Shown here piece after piece: positions 1 to 8,274 of a stretch of 64,000 nt of DNA (position 1 is its first letter; each line of letters begins with the position of its first letter). The DNA comes from Jeotgalibacillus sp. S-D1 (GTDB lineage Bacteria; Bacillota; Bacilli; Bacillales; Jeotgalibacillaceae). Position numbers and translations under genes: made by a program. The notes under the pieces are model-generated. The model made no database searches. It saw only the letters and a program-made list of their open reading frames with translations, and was not told the DNA's origin. Location of the stretch: the NCBI RefSeq assembly GCF_004358665.1, contig NZ_SMZR01000001.1, positions 1 through 64,000 on the forward strand. The letters are read 5' to 3'.

Positions 1-165
1 CGGGATAAGTGCTGAAAGCATCTAAGCATGAAGCCCCCCTCAAGATGAGATTTCCCACACGCAAGTGGTAAGATCCCTGAAAGATGATCAGGTAGATAGG
101 TTCGAGGTGGAAGCATAGCGATATGTGCAGCTGACGAATACTAATCGATCGAGGACTTAACCAAA
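1..165 (+). rRNA. 23S ribosomal RNA, 3' end (partial)
   Basis: The first 165 bases match the conserved 3' end of Bacillus 23S rRNA, including the stretch around 133-164 that ends in GAGGACTTAACCA. The 5' part lies outside the window. The exact 3' end is approximate. It is followed by 5S and a tRNA cluster, the usual Bacillus rrn order. Confidence 0.95.
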
Positions 166-242
166 TTTGGTGATTACTCGAAAACGCAACGTTTGTTTGA
201 TGGCTTATCCAGTTTTGAAGGCGCGAGCCTTTTCTAATAGCG

Positions 243-358
<116 letters not shown>

Positions 359-376
359 GGTATTACATACTATAGT

Positions 377-452
377 GGAGAATTAGCTCAGCTGGGAGAG
401 CATCTGCCTTACAAGCAGAGGGTCGGCGGTTCGAGCCCGTCATTCTCCACCA
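377..452 (+). tRNA. tRNA-Val (TAC)
   Basis: Cloverleaf with 7-bp acceptor stem (GGAGAAT/ATTCTCC), anticodon loop CTTACAA giving TAC, T-loop TTCGAGC, and encoded CCA. First tRNA of the cluster, as in B. subtilis trnB. Confidence 0.95.
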
Positions 453-456
453 TCTT

Positions 457-532
<76 letters not shown>

Positions 533-541
533 GTTTTCATC

Positions 542-617
542 GAGCCATTAGCTCAGTTGGTAGAGCATCTGACTTTTAATCAGAGGGTCGTAGGTTCGAA
601 TCCTACATGGCTCACCA
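542..617 (+). tRNA. tRNA-Lys (TTT)
   Basis: Full cloverleaf, anticodon loop CTTTTAA giving TTT, acceptor GAGCCAT/ATGGCTC, encoded CCA. Confidence 0.95.
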
Positions 618-629
618 ATAAATGTATAT

Positions 630-714
630 GCGGGTGTGGCGGAATTGGCAGACGCGCTAGACTTAGGATCTAGTGCCGCAAGGCGTGGGGGTTCAAGTCC
701 CTCCACCCGCACCA
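630..714 (+). tRNA. tRNA-Leu (TAG)
   Basis: 85 bases with the long variable arm of a class II tRNA, anticodon loop CTTAGGA giving TAG, encoded CCA. It is the only Leu tRNA here; B. subtilis trnB also has Leu-UAA after the following Gly. Confidence 0.95.
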
Positions 715-722
715 TATACTAT

Positions 723-794
723 GCGGGAGTAGTTCAGTGGTAGAACACCACCTTGCCAAGGTGGGGGTCGCGAGTTCGAATCTCGTCTTCCGCT
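723..794 (+). tRNA. tRNA-Gly (GCC)
   Basis: Acceptor GCGGGAG/CTTCCGC, anticodon loop TTGCCAA giving GCC. The discriminator T at 794 is followed by TAAATA, so CCA is not encoded. Confidence 0.93.
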
Positions 795-809
795 TAAATA
801 ATTAAATAT

Positions 810-886
810 GCGCCCGTAGCTCAATTGGATAGAGCGTCTGACTACGGATCAGGAGGTTAGGGATTCGACTTCTCTCGGGCGCGCCA
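810..886 (+). tRNA. tRNA-Arg (ACG)
   Basis: Full cloverleaf, anticodon loop CTACGGA giving ACG, encoded CCA. The T arm has one G-T pair. Confidence 0.94.
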
Positions 887-895
887 TACATATTT

Positions 896-972
896 CGGGG
901 AGTAGCTCAGCTTGGTAGAGCACTTGGTTTGGGACCAAGGGGTCGCAGGTTCGAATCCTGTCTTCCCGACCA
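896..972 (+). tRNA. tRNA-Pro (TGG)
   Basis: Full cloverleaf, anticodon loop TTTGGGA giving TGG, encoded CCA. Confidence 0.95.
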
Positions 973-990
973 TATTATTAATTTATTTAT

Positions 991-1066
991 GGGGCCTTAG
1001 CTCAGCTGGGAGAGCGCCTGCCTTGCACGCAGGAGGTCAGCGGTTCGATCCCGCTAGGCTCCACCA
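991..1066 (+). tRNA. tRNA-Ala (TGC)
   Basis: Full cloverleaf, anticodon loop CTTGCAC giving TGC, encoded CCA. Confidence 0.95.
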
Positions 1067-1091
1067 TAGAAGAATTTAATGATTATATTTT

Positions 1092-1168
1092 GGCGGCGTA
1101 GCTCAGCTGGCTAGAGCGTACGGTTCATACCCGTGAGGTCGGGGGTTCGATCCCCTCTGCCGCCACCA
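1092..1168 (+). tRNA. tRNA-Met (CAT), elongator
   Basis: Full cloverleaf, anticodon loop TTCATAC giving CAT, encoded CCA. The acceptor GGCGGCG and the place after Ala match the elongator Met of B. subtilis trnB; assignment among the three CAT tRNAs is by this similarity. Confidence 0.88.
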
Positions 1169-1173
1169 TTCAA

Positions 1174-1250
1174 GGACCTTTAGCTCAGCTGGTTAGAGCA
1201 GACGGCTCATAACCGTCCGGTCGCAGGTTCGAGTCCTGCAAGGTCCACCA
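1174..1250 (+). tRNA. tRNA-Ile2 (CAT, lysidine type)
   Basis: Full cloverleaf with anticodon loop CTCATAA and encoded CCA. The body resembles the Ile2 tRNA of Bacillus, whose C34 is converted to lysidine by TilS, and it sits in the Ile2 position of the trnB order. A plain Met reading from the anticodon alone would be misleading. Confidence 0.8.
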
Positions 1251-1266
1251 TTTCCACTATAATACT

Positions 1267-1359
1267 GGAGGAATACCCAAGTCTGGCTGAAGGGATCGGT
1301 CTTGAAAACCGACAGGGGAGTCAAATCCCGCGGGGGTTCGAATCCCTCTTCCTCCTCCA
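1267..1359 (+). tRNA. tRNA-Ser (TGA)
   Basis: 93-base class II tRNA with a long variable arm, anticodon loop CTTGAAA giving TGA, acceptor GGAGGAA/TTCCTCC. The discriminator base at 1356 is T and is followed by encoded CCA; the second Ser tRNA of this cluster has the usual G. Confidence 0.93.
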
Positions 1360-1434
1360 TTTTTTATTAAATTAAATTTTAATGGCTTGTAGTAAGTGAC
1401 GAAGAAATTCGAATCTTATGACAAAACAAAACGT

Positions 1435-1508
<74 letters not shown>

Positions 1509-1515
1509 TTACCAA

Positions 1516-1591
1516 GGTCCCGTGGTGTAGCGGTTAACATGCCTGCCTGTCACGCAGGAGATCGCCGGTTCGATCCCGGTCGGGACCGCCA
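1516..1591 (+). tRNA. tRNA-Asp (GTC)
   Basis: Full cloverleaf, anticodon loop CTGTCAC giving GTC, encoded CCA. Confidence 0.95.
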
Positions 1592-1622
1592 TTATTTTGA
1601 ACAAAATAACAATCTGAAATAA

Positions 1623-1698
1623 GGCTTTGTAGCTCAGTTGGTAGAGCAATGGACTGAAAATCCATGTGTCGGCGGTTCGATTCCGTCCAAAGCCACCA
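1623..1698 (+). tRNA. tRNA-Phe (GAA)
   Basis: Full cloverleaf, anticodon loop CTGAAAA giving GAA, encoded CCA. Confidence 0.95.
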
Positions 1699-1714
1699 TT
1701 TTTATTAATATTGT

Positions 1715-1791
1715 GGCGGTTGTGGCGAAGTGGTTAACGCACCTGATTGTGGTTCAGGCATTCGTGGGTTCGATTCCCATCAGTCGCCCCA
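1715..1791 (+). tRNA. tRNA-His (GTG)
   Basis: Anticodon loop TTGTGGT giving GTG. A genomically encoded G-1 (1715) pairs with C73 (1788), the His identity mark. CCA encoded. Confidence 0.95.
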
Positions 1792-1816
1792 TTTTTTCTA
1801 AAACAGAATATCCTTT

Positions 1817-1890
1817 GCGGGTGTAGTTTAGTGGTAAAACCTCAGCCTTCCAAGCTGATGTCGTGAGTTCGATTCTCATCACCCGCTCCA
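1817..1890 (+). tRNA. tRNA-Gly (TCC)
   Basis: Acceptor GCGGGTG/CACCCGC, anticodon loop CTTCCAA giving TCC, encoded CCA. Confidence 0.95.
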
Positions 1891-1892
1891 AG

Positions 1893-1969
<77 letters not shown>

Positions 1970-1970
1970 T

Positions 1971-2045
1971 TCCACAGTAGCTCAGTGGTAGAGCTATCGG
2001 CTGTTAACCGATCGGTCGTAGGTTCGAGTCCTACCTGTGGAGCCA
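1971..2045 (+). tRNA. tRNA-Asn (GTT)
   Basis: Acceptor TCCACAG/CTGTGGA, anticodon loop CTGTTAA giving GTT, encoded CCA. Only one base separates it from tRNA-Ile. Confidence 0.95.
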
Positions 2046-2054
2046 TTTTTTTAT

Positions 2055-2142
2055 GGGGAAGTACTCAAGTGGCTGAAGAGGCGCCCCTGCTAAGGGTGTA
2101 GGTCGCGTAAGCGGCGCGAGGGTTCAAATCCCTCCTTCTCCG
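2055..2142 (+). tRNA. tRNA-Ser (GCT)
   Basis: Class II tRNA with a long variable arm, anticodon loop CTGCTAA giving GCT, discriminator G at 2142. CCA is not encoded. Confidence 0.94.
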
Positions 2143-2149
2143 CTCTTTA

Positions 2150-2221
2150 GGCCCGTTGGTCAAGCGGTTAAGACACCGCCCTTTCACGGCGGTAACACGG
2201 GTTCGAATCCCGTACGGGTCA
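2150..2221 (+). tRNA. tRNA-Glu (TTC)
   Basis: Acceptor GGCCCGT/ACGGGTC, anticodon loop CTTTCAC giving TTC. CCA is not encoded. Last tRNA before the operon terminator, as in B. subtilis trnB. Confidence 0.94.
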
Positions 2222-2227
2222 TAAATA

Positions 2228-2263
2228 AAAAACGTTCCTTCAAAATAGAAGGAACGTTTTTTA
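2228..2263 (+). terminator. Rho-independent terminator of the rrn-tRNA operon
   Basis: Perfect hairpin with arms ACGTTCCTTC and GAAGGAACGT followed by T6, just after tRNA-Glu. Confidence 0.9.
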
Positions 2264-2284
2264 ATGTGAAAAAGTGGAATGATC

Positions 2285-2325
2285 CTAAAAAGGCGAAGAC
2301 ACCATTTGATGTCTTCGCTTTTTTT
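2285..2325 (-). terminator. Terminator of yteA
   Basis: Hairpin GCGAAGAC/GTCTTCGC flanked by A-run and T-run, so it can work in both directions. It lies just past the yteA stop codon. Confidence 0.8.
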
Positions 2326-2965
2326 ATTTTTCTCGATAGATTTTTCTTTCTTTTCCATCCATATCATTGCCTACTTCTTCATCCTCTAAAACCTGGTCTC
2401 CATCTTCGTCACTTTCGTACATGTCATCGTAACTTTCTTCGCCACCAGCCATGTCCGATGGCGTTTCAGATGTGCCAAAACGTCCAACTTCACTGAAGCT
2501 GTCCTGGTAATCCCTTACCTCTTCGTCTTCAGATCTGTACGGTTGAGTACTGGATGGAGAAAGAATGGATTCTTCACTTGGACGATTGCTGCTTGGGAGT
2601 CCATCATCTATCGGGCCGCTGCTGGCATGCTCTACAACTGTCAGGGCGGTTGGTATTGCCTCTAACCGTTCAACAGGGATCTCTTTACCACTTACTTCAC
2701 ATACACCATAGGTGCCCTCTTCAATAGCGCGTAATGCGGCTTCAACTTTTTCCAGCTGCTGCTCAGAATGGTCTTCAAGCGCGAGATCTTTTTCTCTTTC
2801 AAATAGATCCGTTGCATTATCAGCAGGATGGTTATCGTATTGTGAAAGTTCAGTTGAATATTCTTCATCTTCATCTTTCTTGTTATGATTGATGATCTCT
2901 TCCTTTTGAGTTAATAATCGCTTTTTAAATTTATCTAGTTGGTCATTGGATAACATTTCAGCCAC
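2324..2965 (-). CDS. yteA: YteA-like DksA/TraR-family protein
   Basis: 213 residues. The N-terminal half is a helical, charged segment with the Bacillus YteA pattern (N-terminal MLSNDQLDKFKKRLL, then a DNHPADNATDLFEREKD stretch). Around residues 85-115 is the remnant of a DksA/TraR C4 zinc finger: CEVSGKEIPVERLEAIP. Only the first cysteine remains; the position two after it is Ser and the distal pair is replaced by VVEHA, so zinc binding is unlikely. The C-terminal third is very acidic. In DksA-family proteins this fold contacts RNA polymerase; in spore formers YteA itself is little studied. The start ATG has a good GGAG site. It is a single gene with its own terminator, next to the rrn operon. 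Confidence 0.8.
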   Translation of the reverse strand: MAEMLSNDQLDKFKKRLLTQKEEIINHNKKDEDEEYSTELSQYDNHPADNATDLFEREKDLALEDHSEQQLEKVEAALRAIEEGTYGVCEVSGKEIPVERLEAIPTALTVVEHASSGPIDDGLPSSNRPSEESILSPSSTQPYRSEDEEVRDYQDSFSEVGRFGTSETPSDMAGGEESYDDMYESDEDGDQVLEDEEVGNDMDGKERKIYREK

Positions 2966-3034
2966 TCCTTTTTTCGGGTTGATATGTGTAGTTTATCCTC
3001 CCAGCAGGAAATGAAACCTTTTCATCCTTTCGCA

Positions 3035-3074
3035 ATAAAAAAAGGACCCGTTCTACTGGAAGAAGGGGGTCACT
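3035..3074 (-). terminator. Terminator of menA
   Basis: Read on the minus strand, arms GACCCCCTTC and GAACGGGTC with an 8-base loop, then a run of seven T. It lies just past the menA stop. Confidence 0.75.
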
Positions 3075-3080
3075 TAGTTA

Positions 3081-3992
3081 TTAAGAAAAATAACCAATTA
3101 AAAAACCAATTGATAGCAAAAATCCAAAAATGGTATTGGTCTGAGCTGTTGCTTTCATCGCTGGCATCATTTGCATCGGCATGGTTTTACCGATAAAGCC
3201 TGTTGTTGCTTTAATGGCCTTGGGAATGCTCAGGAAGCTGATGAGGAGCCATGGAGATACTATTCCTGCAATGACTAATCCGACAACGAATCCATAGGCA
3301 ACAACAAACATCAATGCGAGAAAATAAATCGCTTTTTGCCGTCCTAATAAGATCGCGATTGTTTTACGTCCGTTTTCTTTATCGCCGTCAAGATCCCTGA
3401 TGTTATTAGCCAGCAGGATGGAGCCGACGAGAATGGAAACAGGTATGGAGACCAGCATGACCACATGGTTAATATCTCCGGTCTGAATGAAATACGAAAT
3501 TAAAATAATGACAAAACCCATGAAAAATCCCGCGGTAATCTCTCCGAACGGAGTATAGGCAATCGGTACCGGTCCTCCTGTGTAAAAATAAGCTGCTGCC
3601 ATGCAAATCAAGCCGATTACACCGATCCACCAGGAGCTGTTTGCGCAAATATAGATCCCAAGCAGAAGGGCAATGCCGAATAATACAAAGGCAAGCCGTA
3701 TGACGGTTTTCGGCTTAACACCGTTTCTAACAATAGCACCGCCTATACCCACTGAATTTTCGTTGTCCAATCCCCGGGTAAAGTCGTAATACTCGTTAAT
3801 CATATTTGTTGCTGCCTGGATAAGTATACTTGCGATTAACATGGCTAAAAATAAAGGCCAATGCAATGAAGTATATTCGAGTGCAAGCACTGTGCCTAAT
3901 AATACTGGTACAAAAGCAGCAGTCAGTGTATGGGGGCGGGTTAGCTGCCACCAGATTTGAAAGCCATGATCACGTTCAGGCTGTAAATTCAT
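3081..3992 (-). CDS. menA: 1,4-dihydroxy-2-naphthoate polyprenyltransferase MenA
   Basis: 303 residues, UbiA superfamily integral membrane prenyltransferase. MenA joins a polyprenyl chain to DHNA to give demethylmenaquinone. About eight or nine hydrophobic segments are visible. The first Asp-rich motif is NEYYDFTRGLD near residue 70 and the second is NNIRDLDGDKENGRKT near 195, both typical of the family. The reading frame is open further upstream, but I place the start at 3992 because it has GGAGAG at the right distance and the family N-terminus begins there. It is divergent from menF, so the final membrane step sits beside the genes that make DHNA. Confidence 0.93.
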   Translation of the reverse strand: MNLQPERDHGFQIWWQLTRPHTLTAAFVPVLLGTVLALEYTSLHWPLFLAMLIASILIQAATNMINEYYDFTRGLDNENSVGIGGAIVRNGVKPKTVIRLAFVLFGIALLLGIYICANSSWWIGVIGLICMAAAYFYTGGPVPIAYTPFGEITAGFFMGFVIILISYFIQTGDINHVVMLVSIPVSILVGSILLANNIRDLDGDKENGRKTIAILLGRQKAIYFLALMFVVAYGFVVGLVIAGIVSPWLLISFLSIPKAIKATTGFIGKTMPMQMMPAMKATAQTNTIFGFLLSIGFLIGYFS

Positions 3993-4218
3993 AGTTGTTC
4001 TCTCCTTAAAAATACTATATGTTAACGATTTGTGACGATAGAGTCCAGTATAAAGTGTAGAAAAACCGAGTGATGATGTCAATGAAATTTTGCGTATTTC
4101 GACAAGAATTCCTTCCTTTTATTATACTGCGTTTTATCGCTGGATCAAAAGAAGATGGTTTGAGAGGTACAAGGCCGTATTTCTTCCTTTATAATGAAGC
4201 AATAACAGTGGTGTTTCG

Positions 4219-4248
4219 TTGACATCGCTACAAAAACAGGTGTATCTT
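4219..4248 (+). promoter_or_regulatory. Candidate sigma-A promoter of menFDHB
   Basis: TTGACA at 4219-4224, then an 18-base spacer, then TATCTT at 4243-4248. The distance to the menF start is about 45 bases. The -10 is imperfect, so this is tentative. Confidence 0.45.
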
Positions 4249-4294
4249 TAAAGAAGTGAATAATTGCTCGTAACAGTGATTTTTGGGGGGAAAC

Positions 4295-5701
4295 ATGGTG
4301 AGGATTTTACAGCAATCACATGGGTTTGCAGGATTTGAACGTGCCTTTGAACAAGCCCAGCAGTCTAAACGGGATGTGCTATTTAGCATGGTGACACCAA
4401 TTGACTCGGTGGACCCCCTTCAATTTTATGAATCGGGGTTTAAGCTATACCAGGGAGAACGCTCCTTTTGGCAGGATCGAAATAAAGATCTTGTGCTGGT
4501 TGGCGTCGGGAATGCCAAAACATTTACTTCAAATGAACGTGACCATAGATTCATGGATATAAAAAACCAATGGACAACCTTTTTGGCTGATGCCATTCAG
4601 GTGGGGGATAAGATATTAGGAACTGGGCCGCTTGTGATGGGTGGATTCTCATTTGATCCCAGACAGGAAGCCGAGCTGGAGTGGACGAATTTTTCGCATG
4701 GGCATTTTCAGCTGCCATCTTTTATGCTGACAAATGATCGACAGCAAGGAAGTTTTTTAACCGTTAATATTGTCTGCACTGCTTCAGATAATCCTAAAAA
4801 AATTTGGGATCGTATGCAGCTTGAGAAAAATAATCTGTTTGAAACATTCAATCAGCAAATTGAGGATGTCAACGTCATCAGAACAACGGAAATTCAGCCG
4901 GATCAATGGAAAAAGACGCTAACTTCCGTTGTGAAACGGTTAAACAAAGGCGAGATGGAGAAAGTGGTTCTCGCCCGCAAAATTAAAGTGGATTTTGATG
5001 GCAAAAAAAGATCCGACACTGTTCTTGAACGGCTGCGTGACGACCAGACAAATAGCTTTATTTTTTCACTGGAAGTGTTGGACAGCTGTTTTATAGGTGC
5101 AACACCGGAACGGCTTGTAAATCAGTCAAATCGATCCATCCTGTCTACCTGCCTGGCTGGTTCGATCGAACGCGGAGAGACGATTGAAGAAGATGAACGA
5201 TTAAGCCGATTGCTGTTAAATGATGAGAAAAATCTACATGAACATGATTTGGTTGTTAAAATGATATCTCAAAACCTTCGTGCGCTTTGTTCTGAAATCG
5301 AAGTTCCAAACGGGCCTGCACTAATGAAAATTCGTGATATTCAGCATTTGTTTACACCAGTAAAAGGGACAGCAAATAATGGAATGACGATATTGGATTT
5401 TGTGGATCGCCTGCACCCGACACCTGCACTTGGCGGAACGCCAACTCATTTGGCAATGGATGTTATCCAGGAAGAAGAAAGAATGAACCGTGGTTTTTAT
5501 GCAGCGCCTGTAGGCTGGATGGATGCAGAGGGTAATGGGGAGTTTGCTGTTGCTATCAGATCAGGATTGCTTCATGATCAGCACGCTTTCTTATATGCCG
5601 GCTGCGGTGTAGTGAAAGATTCAAATGCTGATAGTGAGTATCAGGAGACACTAATTAAGTTTCGTCCGATGCTTCGCGCAGTGGGAGGAACAATGCAATG
5701 A
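4295..5701 (+). CDS. menF: Isochorismate synthase MenF
   Basis: 468 residues, chorismate-binding (ADC synthase/anthranilate synthase I) family. It converts chorismate to isochorismate, the first step of menaquinone synthesis. The conserved C-terminal catalytic domain covers roughly residues 205-460: general-base Lys in GEMEKVVLARK, then IGATPERLV, LAGSIERG, HDLVVKMI, HLFTPVKGT and the HPTPALGG motif. The start is the ATG at 4295 or the adjacent GTG at 4298, both behind a GGGGGG tract; the GTG has better spacing. The stop overlaps the menD start by 4 bases (ATGA), so the two are translationally coupled. A DhbC/EntC-type enzyme for catecholate siderophores is less likely given the menD neighbour. 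Confidence 0.93.
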   Translation: MVRILQQSHGFAGFERAFEQAQQSKRDVLFSMVTPIDSVDPLQFYESGFKLYQGERSFWQDRNKDLVLVGVGNAKTFTSNERDHRFMDIKNQWTTFLADAIQVGDKILGTGPLVMGGFSFDPRQEAELEWTNFSHGHFQLPSFMLTNDRQQGSFLTVNIVCTASDNPKKIWDRMQLEKNNLFETFNQQIEDVNVIRTTEIQPDQWKKTLTSVVKRLNKGEMEKVVLARKIKVDFDGKKRSDTVLERLRDDQTNSFIFSLEVLDSCFIGATPERLVNQSNRSILSTCLAGSIERGETIEEDERLSRLLLNDEKNLHEHDLVVKMISQNLRALCSEIEVPNGPALMKIRDIQHLFTPVKGTANNGMTILDFVDRLHPTPALGGTPTHLAMDVIQEEERMNRGFYAAPVGWMDAEGNGEFAVAIRSGLLHDQHAFLYAGCGVVKDSNADSEYQETLIKFRPMLRAVGGTMQ

Positions 5702-7431
5702 GTCATCAACAATCATTAACCACATATGTATCTGTGTTTATTCAGCAGCTAATTGATGGAGGGGTAACCAAAGCCGTGATAAGTCCCGGGTCCAGGTCTA
5801 CTCCTCTCGCTTATTTGCTGCAGGATCATCCGCTGATCGATTGTCACGTAAACGTTGACGAGCGATCGGCTGCTTTTTATGCACTTGGAATGGCCAAAGT
5901 AGACAGAACGCCTGTCGTACTTGTATGTACTTCCGGGACAGCCGCTGCAAATTATTATCCTGCAGTTGTAGAGGCCCGTTATGCGCGTGTTCCTTTAATC
6001 GTTTTAACAGCAGACCGGCCGCATGAATTACGGGAAGTAGGGGCACCCCAGGCCATCGATCAGATTCATTTATTCGGCGGACATGTTAAATGGTTCGCGG
6101 ACATGGCACTTCCTGAAGGCAGCCAGCCAGTTCTGCAGCACGTCATGAGAACTGCAGCGAGGGCAGTGGCCAAAACAATGGATGCACCAATGGGACCGGT
6201 CCATTTAAACTTTCCATTTAGGGAGCCGCTATCTCCTATACTGGGTCAATGGAAAAAGCATCGTCATTTTGCAGCCATCAGTCATTACTCAAGTGAAAAA
6301 ACACTTGGTCATGATGTTTTCGAGTTTCTTTCAAAACGGGTGAATGAATCTTCAAAAGGTCTCATTGTTGTAGGACCGATGAATTCTGAACGAGCCAATC
6401 AGGATATTATCCAATTTGCCAATGCTACAGGGTTTCCGGTACTAGTTGACCCGTTAAGCCATTTACGCAGTCAGCTCAGCTGCGAAGAGGTTCTCATTGA
6501 AAGCTATGATGCTTTTCTAAAAAGCACTGCAGTTAAGGAAAAATTAACGCCGGATTTAATTATCCGTTTTGGCGGCATGCCCGTTTCAAAACCATTGCTT
6601 CAATTCTTATCACCTCTCACTGAAACGGGGCACTGGCTTATTGATGAGGGCACAGAATGGCGGGACCCAATGTCCTCTGTATCAGATTATATTGACTGCA
6701 ATGAACAGTTATTTGTAAAAGGGCTGATGCCCTATTTAAATGACCAGAAGGATGAACAGTGGCTTGATCTGTGGAAGAAATTTAATGCTGCGACCGTAGA
6801 GCAAATAAACACTCATATCGAAACCGAGCAGGACGAAGGGGCAGCAGTGGGCCTTATATTAAAAACACTTCCGCCAAACAGTCATGTTGTCGTTGGCAAC
6901 AGTATGCCGATAAGAGATGTAGATACGTTTTGGACCCGCACTTCGGCTCCATCATTAACCGTTTGGGGAAACAGAGGTGCGAATGGCATTGATGGAGTTG
7001 TATCGACTGCACTTGGCATCGCGTCTGCAACAAGAGAGCCTGTTTATTTAATAATTGGTGATTTATCAATGTTCCATGACCTGAATGGCCTGCTTGTATC
7101 AAAACAGCATCCAGCGAATCTTCATATTATTATTTTAAATAATAATGGAGGCGGAATTTTTTCGTTTCTTCCTCAATCAGCGGAACCCGAGCATTTTGAA
7201 ACATTATTCGGCACACCGCCATCACTGGACTTTACTTATGCAGCACAATTTTATTCTCTTTTCTACCAGCAGGTGGAATCGGTGGATTTGATTGAAGAGG
7301 GTATTAAATCGCTGACTCAGCATAATGGAGTCACGCTGACTGAAATTACCACCAACCGGGATGAAAATGTAATTGTGCACCGCCAGCTATGGGACAAAGT
7401 AGCAAAAGCGGCAGAGGACCTGAGTAAATGA
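5698..7431 (+). CDS. menD: SEPHCHC synthase MenD
   Basis: 577 residues, thiamine-diphosphate-dependent enzyme. It decarboxylates 2-oxoglutarate and adds the product to isochorismate, giving SEPHCHC. The N-terminal Pyr domain shows SPGSRSTPLAY and VNVDERSAAFYALGMAK with the catalytic Glu. The PP domain shows GNSMPIRDVD and the ThDP motif GDLSMFHDLNGL followed by NNNGGGIFSFLP near residues 460-495. Length is normal for the family. It overlaps menF and menH by 4 bases each, so menF-D-H form a tightly coupled unit. Confidence 0.95.
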   Translation: MSHQQSLTTYVSVFIQQLIDGGVTKAVISPGSRSTPLAYLLQDHPLIDCHVNVDERSAAFYALGMAKVDRTPVVLVCTSGTAAANYYPAVVEARYARVPLIVLTADRPHELREVGAPQAIDQIHLFGGHVKWFADMALPEGSQPVLQHVMRTAARAVAKTMDAPMGPVHLNFPFREPLSPILGQWKKHRHFAAISHYSSEKTLGHDVFEFLSKRVNESSKGLIVVGPMNSERANQDIIQFANATGFPVLVDPLSHLRSQLSCEEVLIESYDAFLKSTAVKEKLTPDLIIRFGGMPVSKPLLQFLSPLTETGHWLIDEGTEWRDPMSSVSDYIDCNEQLFVKGLMPYLNDQKDEQWLDLWKKFNAATVEQINTHIETEQDEGAAVGLILKTLPPNSHVVVGNSMPIRDVDTFWTRTSAPSLTVWGNRGANGIDGVVSTALGIASATREPVYLIIGDLSMFHDLNGLLVSKQHPANLHIIILNNNGGGIFSFLPQSAEPEHFETLFGTPPSLDFTYAAQFYSLFYQQVESVDLIEEGIKSLTQHNGVTLTEITTNRDENVIVHRQLWDKVAKAAEDLSK

Positions 7432-8237
7432 ACATTCATATAAGAGGTGCTGACTACCATGTTGCAGTAAGAGGAAAAGGCAGACCTGTATTGTTTCTGC
7501 ACGGGTTTACAGGTGACCATTCGACCTGGGATGAAACACTCGCTTACCTGCCAGAAAGTATGATGTGTATAAGGATTGATTTACCGGGACATGGTAAAAC
7601 AGTTATGCCCGATGATTCAGCCCGTTTTACAGTGGAAGAAACATGTAAAGATCTGTGTGGAGTTCTCGATGCGCTGTCAATTGAACAAGCTGATCTAGTC
7701 GGCTATTCAATGGGCGGGAGAGTAGCTCTATCGATGGCCTGCCTGCATCCAGACAAGGTAACGAGGCTTATCCTTGAAAGTGCGTCTCCTGGGTTAAGGG
7801 AGGCCCTTGCGAGAGAAACAAGGCGAGCAGCAGATGAGCAATTAGCTCAGTTTATTGAAAACAAAGGGGTGGAAGCGTTTGTGGAAAAGTGGGAGGAGAT
7901 TCCGCTTTTTCAATCGCAAAAAAACCTGCCTGATGAAATACAGCAGCAAATAAGAGCTCAACGCATAAAAAATCGGCCACAAGGATTGGCACAAAGCCTG
8001 CGCGGCATGGGAACAGGCAAACAGCCTTCCTGGTGGGAGCGGCTGCCGAAGCTTAAGACTGAAACAATCTTGTTCACTGGTGAAAAAGATAAGAAGTTTT
8101 GCGCTATCGCTCAGGAAATGGATGAGCAGCTGCCGAATTCAAAAAAAGTGGTGATTCAAGGCAGCGGCCATGCAATTCATGTGGAACAACCACAAAAGTT
8201 TGGTACAATGTTAATGGAGTTTTTATTAAAAGGCTAG
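7428..8237 (+). CDS. menH: SHCHC synthase MenH
   Basis: 269 residues, alpha/beta-hydrolase fold. In menaquinone synthesis MenH removes pyruvate from SEPHCHC to give SHCHC. Visible: oxyanion-hole region LFLHGFTGDHSTW near residue 25, nucleophile elbow GYSMGG with Ser near residue 93, an acid in FTGEKDKKF near 220, and catalytic His in GSGHAIHVE near 247. It starts inside the end of menD (4-base overlap). menB follows after 37 bases. Confidence 0.92.
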   Translation: MNIHIRGADYHVAVRGKGRPVLFLHGFTGDHSTWDETLAYLPESMMCIRIDLPGHGKTVMPDDSARFTVEETCKDLCGVLDALSIEQADLVGYSMGGRVALSMACLHPDKVTRLILESASPGLREALARETRRAADEQLAQFIENKGVEAFVEKWEEIPLFQSQKNLPDEIQQQIRAQRIKNRPQGLAQSLRGMGTGKQPSWWERLPKLKTETILFTGEKDKKFCAIAQEMDEQLPNSKKVVIQGSGHAIHVEQPQKFGTMLMEFLLKG

Positions 8238-8274
8238 GCAGTCTAGCTAAATACATAAAAAGGAGGTTTCTTTC

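Noticed and set aside
1638-1826. Plus-strand open frame of 62 codons over the Phe and His tRNA genes
   Set aside because: It lies inside tRNA genes and has no ribosome binding site; the VGGSIPSKATI-like peptide is again a tRNA artefact.
2065-2367. Minus-strand open frame of 100 codons over the Ser and Glu tRNA genes
   Set aside because: It is antisense to tRNAs; its GIRTRVTAVKGRCLNRLTNGP-like peptide is the well-known artefact of translating a tRNA cluster.
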